A stretch of 5,369 bases of DNA from Chloroflexota bacterium (GTDB lineage Bacteria > Chloroflexota > Dehalococcoidia > DSTF01 > JACRBR01): contig JAKAMA010000197.1 in NCBI GenBank assembly GCA_021813085.1, forward strand, positions 1 through 5,369, in the 5' to 3' direction. The notes under the pieces were generated by a model. That model did no database searches, was not told the origin of the DNA, and worked only from the letters and a program-made list of their open reading frames with translations. The translations under genes were made by a program, and so were the position numbers. Of the stretch, positions 1-4,969 are shown piece after piece. Position 1 is the stretch's first letter. The number at the start of each line of letters is the position of its first letter.

Positions 1-1148
1 CCGTCTCGCGCGAGCTCGAGCTGACGCTCCGGTACGCCCAGGGGCTCTTCACGAAGTACCGCGGCCTCGCCCGCGCGCTCTACATCGACGGTGCGCCGCC
101 GGCCTTCGGGCAGATGCTGCGCCAGCTCGACCTCGCGCGCACGCTCGAGGCGGTCGCCGCCGGCGGCCGCGCCGCGTTCTACGAGGGCGCGATTGCGCGC
201 CGCATCGCCGAGGGCGTGCAGGCCGCCGGCGGCTGCATGAGCGCCGGCGACCTCGCGCAGCACCGCGCGGACGTGCTGGAGCCGCTGTCGACGGAGTATC
301 GCGGCTACACGGTCTACGAGACGCCACCCAACTCGCAAGGATTGATCCTGCTCGAGGAGCTGAACATCGTCGAGGGCTTCGACCTCGCAGGCATGGGGCA
401 TCTGTCGGCGGAGAGCGTGCACGTCATGGTGGAGGCGAAGAAGCTGGCGTTCGCGGACCGGCACCGCTTCGCCGGCGACCCCGCGTCCGTGCGCTTCGAG
501 CCGTCGATGCTGCTCTCGAAGGAGTGGGCCGCGGCGCGGCGCGCGGAGATCGACCCGCGGCGCGCGCGGCGCGACGCGGACGCCGCCGCGTCGTCGGACA
601 CGACATCGTTCGTCGTCGTGGACGGCGAGCGCAACGTCTGCTCGTTCATCCAGAGCATCTTTGCGCACTTCGGCTCAGCCGTGGCGATCGAGGGCACCGG
701 CATCATCATGAACAACCGGATGTGCGGCTTCTCGCTCGACCCGGCGAGCCCGAACGTGCTGGCGCCCGGCAAGCGCACGATGCACACGCTGAACACGTAC
801 CTGGTCTTCCGCGACGGCACGCCGTACATCGCCGGCAACACGCCGGGCGCCGACTACCAGGTGCAGACCAACCTGCAGGTGCTGACCGCCATCATCGACT
901 ACGGGCTCGACGCGCAGGCGGCGGTCGATGCGCCGCGCTGGGGCGACAGCGCCGGCGAACTGCTCGTCGAGGCGGGCGTCCCCGCGGCGACGCAAGCCGA
1001 CCTGCGCAGCCGCGGCCATCGCGTGCGGGAGATCACGCGCGAGGCCAGCCCGACGGGACGCGCGCAGTGCATCATCATCGACCCGGCGACGGGCGCGCTG
1101 GCCGGCGGCAGCGACACGCGCGGCGAAGGGTCGGCCGCAGGCTGGTGA
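1..1148 (+). CDS. Gamma-glutamyltransferase-family Ntn hydrolase, 5'-truncated by window edge
   Basis: The reading frame (first full codon at 3) is open from the window edge to TGA at 1146-1148. The ATG at 114 is internal, because conserved family sequence already precedes it. The missing N-terminus hides any signal peptide, so the location is unknown. This family matures by self-cleavage just before a Thr, which becomes the N-terminal nucleophile of the small subunit. Here that Thr is at 600-602, in SDTTSFVVVDGERN. Upstream are large-subunit features such as ETPPNSQG (318-341) and VEAKKLAFADRHRFAGDP. Downstream are NNRMCGFSLDP, APGKRTMHTLN, GNTPGADYQVQTNLQVL and IDYGLDAQAAVDAPRW. Gap-free comparison with remembered E. 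coli GGT suggests several pocket changes: Thr409 to Ser, Asn411 to Phe, Asp433 to Gly and Ser462-Ser463 to His-Thr. This resembles the YwrD-like/acylase branch more than true glutathione transpeptidases. The family is secure; the substrate is unknown. Confidence 0.93.
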   Translation, partial: VSRELELTLRYAQGLFTKYRGLARALYIDGAPPAFGQMLRQLDLARTLEAVAAGGRAAFYEGAIARRIAEGVQAAGGCMSAGDLAQHRADVLEPLSTEYRGYTVYETPPNSQGLILLEELNIVEGFDLAGMGHLSAESVHVMVEAKKLAFADRHRFAGDPASVRFEPSMLLSKEWAAARRAEIDPRRARRDADAAASSDTTSFVVVDGERNVCSFIQSIFAHFGSAVAIEGTGIIMNNRMCGFSLDPASPNVLAPGKRTMHTLNTYLVFRDGTPYIAGNTPGADYQVQTNLQVLTAIIDYGLDAQAAVDAPRWGDSAGELLVEAGVPAATQADLRSRGHRVREITREASPTGRAQCIIIDPATGALAGGSDTRGEGSAAGW

Positions 1149-1155
1149 TCGGGGC

Positions 1156-1171
1156 TGCGCCGTGAGGCGCA
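1156..1171 (+). terminator. Hairpin with GTGA tetraloop just after the GGT-like gene
   Basis: TGCGCC (1156-1161) and GGCGCA (1166-1171) form a perfect 6-bp stem closed by a GTGA (GNRA-type) loop, starting 8 nt after the stop codon. There is no T-run behind it, so it is a weak candidate for an intrinsic terminator. It could equally be a 3'-end stabilising hairpin or the first stem of the structured stretch that follows. Confidence 0.3.
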
Positions 1172-1198
1172 AGTGCCTACGGAAACTGGATGTTGGAG

Positions 1199-1256
1199 AG
1201 GGCAGCACAGAGGCCCGGGTGTGCAACCCGGTTCCCTGTACCGTCTGCGGCTGTCC
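1199..1256. other. Non-coding stretch with nested inverted repeats
   Basis: Three nested stems can be drawn. The inner one is CCGGGT/ACCCGG (1215-1220 with 1226-1231, 5-nt loop). A middle stem pairs 1207-1213 with 1234-1239 around one bulged A. An outer stem pairs 1200-1206 with 1250-1256, including one G-T. The fold is possible on either strand. No coding sequence is credible here. It may be a structured 3' UTR, a small RNA or a repeat element. No known RNA family is recognised. Confidence 0.3.
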
Positions 1257-1407
1257 CGCCGCCAGGCGACCGGGCGCGGCCGGGTTGCGCTGGCGCGAGC
1301 GGTGACGTGACGGCGCGGGCCGACGTGCCGCGTGCAACGCGAAGAGGCCCTCGCTGTTGCGAGGGCCTCTCTGTGTTCCCTTGCGGCCGCCGTCAGGCGA
1401 CCGGGCG
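1256..1407. repeat. 21-bp imperfect direct repeat flanking the terminator
   Basis: Positions 1256-1276 and 1387-1407 are identical except for one base (C at 1262, T at 1393). They share the core CAGGCGACCGGGCG. The right copy contains the last codons and stop of the cold-shock gene. The left copy lies in the intergenic region in the same orientation, 131 bp away. It may be a relic of a duplication that included the gene's 3' end, or a coincidence of GC-rich sequence. Confidence 0.6.
1343..1370 (-). terminator. Intrinsic-type terminator of the cold-shock gene, possibly bidirectional
   Basis: A perfect 12-bp stem (1343-1354 with 1359-1370; core GAGGCCCTCGC) encloses a TGTT loop. It lies 22 bp beyond the stop codon of the minus-strand cold-shock gene. 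On the minus strand the stem is followed by TTCGCGTT; on the plus strand by CTGTGTT. Neither tail is a strong T-run. The stem length and the position between two convergent genes make termination in one or both directions likely. It is the best hairpin in the window. Confidence 0.75.
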
Positions 1408-1608
1408 GACGTTGATGGCGCGGCTGCGGCGCGGGTCGCGCTCGTCGGCGGCCTTGTCGAACTCGACCGTCTGGCCTTCGTTCAGGTCGTCGAACGAGCC
1501 GCTCTGGACGGCCGAGGTGTGGAAGAAGATGTCTTCGCTCGCGCCGTCCGGGCGGATGAAGCCGAAGCCCCGATCGCGCGCCATCCGCTTAATCTGTCCT
1601 GTTGCCAT
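1393..1608 (-). CDS. Cold-shock-domain protein (CspA family)
   Basis: The protein is 71 aa, the usual size for a single cold-shock domain: a five-stranded OB-fold barrel that binds single-stranded RNA/DNA and acts in the cytoplasm as an RNA chaperone. RNP1 is visible as RGFGFI (residues 13-18) and RNP2 as DIFFHTS (26-32). The DDLNEGQTVEFD segment (40-51) and a basic tail ending in INVRPVA complete the fold. The ATG at 1608 is chosen because GGAGGT (1620-1615) lies 7 nt upstream and translation then begins MATGQIKR, as in the family. The frame stays open to 1698, but that extension is not family-like and lies in the leader. The gene is monocistronic, with its own terminator downstream and a long structured leader upstream. 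Whether it is cold-induced or constitutive cannot be told from the protein. Confidence 0.96.
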   Translation of the reverse strand: MATGQIKRMARDRGFGFIRPDGASEDIFFHTSAVQSGSFDDLNEGQTVEFDKAADERDPRRSRAINVRPVA

Positions 1609-1787
1609 GGGTGTACCTCCTGCACGCCGTGTGTCGTTTGTTCGTTGCCCCCGCCACGTGGCGGGCGAATCACGGCGTATTCCACGTCCTAACACCACGC
1701 ACGAATGCTGGCGACCTCGTACCGTCTGCGTCGTCGTGTGCGTCGGAAGAACCGTGGCGTACAGGAGACTGCGATGAGAGGATTTAC
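1609..1787 (-). promoter_or_regulatory. Long structured 5' leader of the cold-shock mRNA, candidate translation switch
   Basis: If the promoter at 1794-1822 is used, the mRNA has a leader of about 179 nt. Long leaders are typical of cold-shock mRNAs. Two mutually exclusive folds are visible in the minus-strand RNA. Fold A pairs 1623-1631 with 1671-1679 (9 pairs, one G-U) around a hairpin made by the palindrome CCCGCCACGTGGCGGG (1650-1665), leaving the Shine-Dalgarno sequence free. Fold B pairs 1615-1628 with 1756-1769, 14 consecutive pairs including three G-U, and buries the whole Shine-Dalgarno GGAGGT (1620-1615). The folds compete for 1623-1628. The pairings are seen in the sequence; regulation by temperature or another signal is inference. 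Confidence 0.5.
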
Positions 1788-1793
1788 GCCCCC

Positions 1794-1822
1794 ACCATAC
1801 CAGACCGCCGCCCGCCCCGCAA
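1794..1822 (-). promoter_or_regulatory. Candidate sigma-70 promoter of the cold-shock gene
   Basis: Read on the minus strand, TTGCGG (1822-1817) is followed after 17 nt by TATGGT (1799-1794). The -10 is preceded by TGG, an extended -10 (TGn). The -35 matches consensus at only three positions. Predicted start of transcription is near 1787. Confidence 0.4.
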
Positions 1823-2076
1823 TGGGCGTGTACTCGTCCGGTACATCCCGCTACAGGGACCTCCTCTCGCTGGTAGACTGCCGGGAGGGCTTGGGGAAGC
1901 GCGCGGTGGCCGCAGGGCCGGCGCCCGTTTCCTGGTTCTGGTGGTCTTCGAGCCAGGCAAGCGGCGTCGGCTGCCCGAGCGGCGGTGCGCGGGCCGTGTG
2001 CGTCGCTCGACGGCCGGATGGCCGAATGGACCGGGCCGCCAGCGCCGTCAGCGCCCGCAAATCAGGACGACCGGAA
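1823..2076. other. Intergenic stretch with no recognised gene
   Basis: About 250 bp lie between the two divergent candidate promoters. Open frames here are GC-rich, Arg/Pro-heavy and without family resemblance or a good ribosome site. A small hairpin CGGCC-GGAT-GGCCG occurs at 2011-2024. I see no tRNA, operator or repeat that I would defend. Confidence 0.5.
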
Positions 2077-2106
2077 CTGGCCGTAAGCGTGTGCGCGGCC
2101 TAGAAT
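2077..2106 (+). promoter_or_regulatory. Candidate promoter of the malic enzyme gene
   Basis: TAGAAT (2101-2106) matches the -10 consensus at five of six positions and stands out in GC-rich surroundings. The best -35, CTGGCC (2077-2082), matches at three positions with an 18-nt spacer. The predicted transcript starts near 2113, about 36 nt before the ATG. GGCCG (2079-2083) and CGGCC (2096-2100) form an inverted repeat over the core promoter, possibly an operator half-site pair. Confidence 0.45.
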
Positions 2107-2114
2107 ACTGTCCG

Positions 2115-2132
2115 TTCACCAACACCGGTGAA
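2115..2132 (+). promoter_or_regulatory. Inverted repeat at the predicted 5' end of the malic enzyme mRNA
   Basis: TTCACC (2115-2120) and GGTGAA (2127-2132) are perfect inverted repeats separated by 6 nt. They lie right after the predicted transcription start and just before the Shine-Dalgarno. The site could be a repressor operator or a 5' stem-loop stabilising the mRNA. Its function is inferred from position only. Confidence 0.35.
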
Positions 2133-2137
2133 GGCAG

Positions 2138-2142
2138 AGGAG
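2138..2142 (+). promoter_or_regulatory. Ribosome binding site fixing the malic enzyme start
   Basis: AGGAG lies 6 nt upstream of the ATG at 2149 and is preceded by AG. It decides against the in-frame GTG at 2128, which would place this site inside the gene. Confidence 0.75.
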
Positions 2143-2148
2143 ACGGCC

Positions 2149-3606
2149 ATGCCACGCCGAACCGCCCGCAACGGGACCCACACCACCGCGACCTACACCT
2201 TCAGCTTCCAGGCGCAGTACCCGAACAAGCCCGGCATGCTCGCACAGATCGCCGCGGCGGTCGGCGACTGCGGCGGCAATATCGGCGACATTGACGTCGT
2301 GCGCTCGACCGGGACGACGATGCTCCGGGAGATCAGCGTGCAGGCGCGCGACAGCGACCACGCGCAGGAGATCGTCGCACACGTCAAGGCGACCAGGGGC
2401 GTCACGGTACGCAGCGTCCAGGACCGGGTGTTCCTGAGCCACAAGGGCGGCAAGATCGAGATCCGCAACAAGGTGCCGGTGACGAGCCGCCGCGACCTCT
2501 CCGTCGTGTACACGCCGGGCGTCGCGCGCGTCTGCCTGGCGATCGACCGGGAGCCGGAGGCGGTCTGGTCGCTGACGATCAAGGGGAACACCGTGGCCGT
2601 CGTCACGGACGGTACGGCCATCCTGGGACTCGGCGACCTGGGGCCGAAGGCGGCGATGCCGGTGATGGAGGGCAAGGCGATGCTCTTCAAGACGTTCGGC
2701 GGCGTCGATGCCTGGCCCATCTGCCTGGACACCAAGGACCCGGACGAGATCGTGAACATCGTCAAGAAGATCTCGCCCGGCTTCGGTGGCATCAACCTCG
2801 AGGACATCTCCGCCCCGCGCTGCTTCCAGATCGAAGAGCGGTTGAAGCAGGAGTTGGACATCCCGGTCTTCCATGACGACCAGCACGGGACGGCGGTCGT
2901 CGTGCTGGCGGCGCTGCTCAACGCGCTGAAGATCGTCAAGAAGGAGCCGCAGGACCTCAAGGTCGTCGTGTCCGGCGTCGGCGCTGCCGGCGTGGCTTGC
3001 ACGAAAATCCTGATGTCGGCCGGCGTCAAGAACATCGTCGGTTGCGACCGCTCGGGGATCATCTACAAGGGCCGCGGCGAGGGCATGAACTTCATGAAGG
3101 ACTGGTTCGCGGACAACACGAACCGGGAGTGCGTGAGCGGCTCGCTGAGCGACGCGATGGAGGGGGCGGATCTCTTCCTCGGCGTCTCAGCGCCGAAGAT
3201 GCTGACGGTGGAAGACGTGAAGAAGATGAACCGTGACCCGATCATCTTCGCCATGGCCAACCCGACGCCCGAGATCATGCCCGAGGAAGCCGGCGGCTAC
3301 GTGCGGGTGATGGCGACGGGGCGCTCCGACTACCCGAACCAGATTAACAACGTCCTCTGCTTCCCCGGCCTCTTCCGCGGCGTGCTCGACGTGCGCGCGC
3401 GGGAGATCAACGAACCCATGAAGCTCGCCGCGGCGGAAGCGATCGCGGCGGCCGTCGGGAAGGGCGAGCTGGGGCCCGAGTACATCATCCCGAGCGTCTT
3501 CCATCCCGGCGTCTTCAAGGCCGTCGCACGCGACGTCGCGCACGCCGCGATCGAGACGGGCGCCGCCGAGCGCCCGGAGAAGGCGAAGACGATGGTGTTC
3601 GTGTAG
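2149..3606 (+). CDS. NAD-dependent malic enzyme with N-terminal ACT domain
   Basis: The 485-aa cytoplasmic enzyme oxidatively decarboxylates malate to pyruvate and CO2, linking the TCA cycle to pyruvate. Residues about 13-90 form an ACT domain (PNKPGMLAQIAAAVGDCGGNIG), a fold that usually binds amino acids or other small effectors. The catalytic domain follows. Tyr121 lies in VYTPGVA and Lys176 in MEGKAMLFK. Metal ligands lie in LEDISAP (Glu218, Asp219) and FHDDQHGTA (Asp243/244). The Rossmann motif GVGAAG spans 276-281, and Asp300 at the end of the next strand favours NAD over NADP. NPTPE (371-375) and YPNQINNVLCFPG (395-407) are typical of the active site. Catalytic residues are complete and no frameshift is seen. 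The gene appears monocistronic, divergent from the cold-shock gene and convergent with the next one. The effector bound by the ACT domain is unknown. Confidence 0.96.
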   Translation: MPRRTARNGTHTTATYTFSFQAQYPNKPGMLAQIAAAVGDCGGNIGDIDVVRSTGTTMLREISVQARDSDHAQEIVAHVKATRGVTVRSVQDRVFLSHKGGKIEIRNKVPVTSRRDLSVVYTPGVARVCLAIDREPEAVWSLTIKGNTVAVVTDGTAILGLGDLGPKAAMPVMEGKAMLFKTFGGVDAWPICLDTKDPDEIVNIVKKISPGFGGINLEDISAPRCFQIEERLKQELDIPVFHDDQHGTAVVVLAALLNALKIVKKEPQDLKVVVSGVGAAGVACTKILMSAGVKNIVGCDRSGIIYKGRGEGMNFMKDWFADNTNRECVSGSLSDAMEGADLFLGVSAPKMLTVEDVKKMNRDPIIFAMANPTPEIMPEEAGGYVRVMATGRSDYPNQINNVLCFPGLFRGVLDVRAREINEPMKLAAAEAIAAAVGKGELGPEYIIPSVFHPGVFKAVARDVAHAAIETGAAERPEKAKTMVFV

Positions 3607-3625
3607 GAGCAGCACGCACCGCGAA

Positions 3626-3649
3626 CGCGAAGACCCGCGGGCCTTCGCG
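3626..3649 (+). terminator. Terminator-like hairpin after the malic enzyme gene
   Basis: CGCGAAG (3626-3632) pairs with CTTCGCG (3643-3649), 7 bp with a 10-nt loop that contains CCCGCGGG. It begins 20 nt after the stop codon. A competing stem uses CCGCGAA (3619-3625) with TTCGCGG (3644-3650). No T-run follows, so the call rests on position and stem strength. Confidence 0.4.
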
Positions 3650-3680
3650 GCATCTCGGCCGGACTGCCAGGGACGTAGCT

Positions 3681-3698
3681 GCGGAGCTTCAGCTCCGC
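3681..3698. repeat. 18-nt near-perfect palindrome, REP-like
   Basis: GCGGAGCT and AGCTCCGC are perfect inverted repeats around a 2-nt centre (TC), in the convergent spacer between the malic enzyme and di-iron protein genes. I have the impression that similar GCGGAGCT...AGCTCCGC palindromes recur between genes in some GC-rich genomes. With one copy here it cannot be shown to be a repeat family. It could also serve as a transcription-ending or mRNA-stabilising hairpin. Confidence 0.4.
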
Positions 3699-3751
3699 CC
3701 TGCGACGGCCTCGCCCAGAGTCAACGGATCAACGTGATCGCGGTTCGCGCC

Positions 3752-3797
3752 ACGGCGCGCCGCGTCCTTCCGCGCTTCCCCGATAGCCGCGCGCCGT
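3752..3797 (-). terminator. Inverted repeat at the 3' end of the di-iron protein gene
   Basis: ACGGCGCGC (3752-3760) and GCGCGCCGT (3789-3797) pair over 9 bp with a 28-nt loop, the right arm touching the last base of the stop codon. A T-run is absent and the loop is long, so a role in termination is only possible. Confidence 0.25.
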
Positions 3798-4870
3798 CAG
3801 TTCCGCGGCGGGTCGAGGAAGACGCGCATGTTCGGGTCCATGCGCTCGCGGCGGTCGCCGAGGCCGGCAACCGTCAGGCGCTGCATGTACTCGTTCGCCT
3901 GCCGCTTCTGGAGCGCCAGGAACTTGCTGAAGCCGTCGTCAAAGTTCGCCTTGCCCTTGCCGAGCAGCAGGATCAGCGCCTCGGCGACGGCTGGGCCGAA
4001 GGTGCCGGTCTGCGGGTCGGCGTTCTCGGCTGTGTCGAAGTACCCGTGGATCTCCTCGCGACGTTCGGGCTCGGTCTCGAGCACGTACTTGAGGTGCATG
4101 ACACCGAAGCCGAGGTGACGCGACTCGTCCTGCGCGCAGAGCCGGAAGATGCGCTTCTCAACGTCGCTGTTGGCGACGAGTTCACCCATGCGGAAGAGGC
4201 TCTGGACGAACCCTTCGGCCTGCACGTGCATGATCGACGACATCTCGGTGAAGTCCCGCGCGTTGATGATCGTGCGCAGGCCGGACGTGGGGCTGGACTG
4301 CAGCAGGCCGCCGCCGTTGACGAGCGCGCGCTTGCGGAAGACATCGAGGTGGCGCGCCTCGTCCATGATCTGGCTGGCGAGGAAGAGCTTAGTCTCGAAG
4401 TGGTCGTTCGAGATCTTCGGCAGCCACTGCGAGGGCGTATCACCGGCGATGAACTCTACTTCGGTCAGGAACGTGCAGAGCTGGCACATCGCGTACTCGA
4501 TCTCGTCGGGCAGGGGTGCGACCTCGTGCCAGGGGATGTCGGTGGCGCTGCTCCACTGGCGCTGCACGGCCTCCTCGTAGAGCAGCGTCGCGTTCTGCGA
4601 CCAGACGCTGCCCGCATCGCGGATGTGGTAGCCGGTGTGCGGGACGCCATCGCGGGCGGCGGCGCCGCGCGGGCGGGCGTCCTGCGCCTCGCTCTGCGCG
4701 GGCACGCGGCCGTACGAGCCGATGTTCACCTCGTCGAGCGTCAGGCCGCGCTTGCCGGGCCGCGCCCGCATCCCCCACTCGCTGTGGGCATTGAGCCAGC
4801 TCAGGTCAACGGCGGGCGCTTCCGTCTCGCTCGTCTGCGCGCGGTGCAGAAGATCCTGGTCGATCGCCAT
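3797..4870 (-). CDS. Ferritin-like di-iron carboxylate protein (R2/monooxygenase-like), substrate unknown
   Basis: The 357-aa protein carries the ligand set of the R2/bacterial multicomponent monooxygenase type. This is one Glu on the first helix (Glu137 or Glu139 in LTEVEFIAGD), ExxH in DEARH (Glu171, His174), a Glu in HVQAEGF (Glu219) and a second ExxH in DESRH (Glu249, His252). Such four-Glu/two-His sites bind two metals and activate O2. The gap from His174 to Glu219 (45 residues) is shorter than I recall for R2, R2lox or methane monooxygenase, so it is probably a separate subfamily. Residues 1-80 are variable, with an Ala/Arg/Gln-rich linker near 57-74. No signal peptide or membrane helix is seen, so it is presumably cytoplasmic. 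GAGAGGAG 7 nt upstream supports the ATG at 4870. No reductase, ferredoxin, small hydroxylase subunit or ribonucleotide reductase large subunit is adjacent, so the partner is unknown. Confidence 0.85.
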   Translation of the reverse strand: MAIDQDLLHRAQTSETEAPAVDLSWLNAHSEWGMRARPGKRGLTLDEVNIGSYGRVPAQSEAQDARPRGAAARDGVPHTGYHIRDAGSVWSQNATLLYEEAVQRQWSSATDIPWHEVAPLPDEIEYAMCQLCTFLTEVEFIAGDTPSQWLPKISNDHFETKLFLASQIMDEARHLDVFRKRALVNGGGLLQSSPTSGLRTIINARDFTEMSSIMHVQAEGFVQSLFRMGELVANSDVEKRIFRLCAQDESRHLGFGVMHLKYVLETEPERREEIHGYFDTAENADPQTGTFGPAVAEALILLLGKGKANFDDGFSKFLALQKRQANEYMQRLTVAGLGDRRERMDPNMRVFLDPPRN

Positions 4871-4877
4871 GGCGACG

Positions 4878-4885
4878 CTCCTCTC
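4878..4885 (-). promoter_or_regulatory. Strong ribosome binding site of the di-iron protein gene
   Basis: GAGAGGAG (4885-4878 on the minus strand) lies 7 nt before the ATG at 4870 and confirms that start. Confidence 0.75.
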
Positions 4886-4891
4886 AGCGGA

Positions 4892-4912
4892 CCGGCATCA
4901 CTCCGGTGCCGG
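4892..4912 (-). promoter_or_regulatory. Inverted repeat in the leader of the di-iron protein gene
   Basis: CCGGCA (4892-4897) and TGCCGG (4907-4912) form a perfect 6-bp inverted repeat with a 9-nt spacer. It lies between the predicted transcription start and the ribosome site. It could be a downstream operator or a leader hairpin; such GC-rich pairs also arise by chance. Confidence 0.3.
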
Positions 4913-4922
4913 CAGCGATCCG

Positions 4923-4950
4923 AGTATAAGAATAACCCGCACGATGTCAA
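4923..4950 (-). promoter_or_regulatory. Near-consensus sigma-70 promoter of the di-iron protein gene
   Basis: On the minus strand TTGACA (4950-4945, six of six) and TATACT (4928-4923, five of six) are separated by 16 nt. They sit in an AT-rich patch unlike the surroundings. Transcription should start near 4916, giving a leader of about 46 nt. The promoter lies wholly in the 99-bp gap after the upstream gene, so the di-iron gene is probably transcribed on its own and well expressed. Confidence 0.8.
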
Positions 4951-4969
4951 GGATTCCGGAGGCTGGCGG

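Noticed and set aside
314..841. A 175-aa minus-strand open frame opposite the GGT-like gene.
   Set aside because: It is a shadow frame of a gene with clear family motifs in the plus strand; the translation has no recognisable domain.
1150..1262. Minus-strand sequence with AGGGAA, paired CCGG blocks and GCTGCCC, reminiscent of a cobalamin riboswitch core.
   Set aside because: The spacing is wrong, the closing B12-box elements are missing, and on that strand it points into the 3' end of the GGT-like gene with no gene to control.
1609..1698. N-terminal extension of the cold-shock protein to 101 aa.
   Set aside because: The extension has no family similarity, and a strong ribosome site at 1615-1620 sits 7 nt before the internal ATG that gives the normal 71-aa protein.
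1851..1879. TGGTAGACT as an extended -10 promoter on the plus strand.
   Set aside because: No acceptable -35 and no gene begins within a sensible distance; the site at 2101-2106 is closer and better.
2008..2085. A GCCGGATGGCCGAATGGACC-like stretch resembling the start of a class II tRNA.
   Set aside because: No anticodon stem, no TTCRA-type T-loop and no acceptor pairing could be found.
1602..2294. A 230-aa plus-strand open frame across the divergent intergenic region.
   Set aside because: It is Arg/Pro/Gly-rich with no family resemblance, overlaps the malic enzyme start in another frame, and crosses both candidate promoters.
2193..3062. A 289-aa minus-strand open frame opposite the malic enzyme.
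   Set aside because: It is a mirror frame produced by the GC-rich codon bias of the malic enzyme gene, with Ser/Thr/Arg-rich sequence and no domain.
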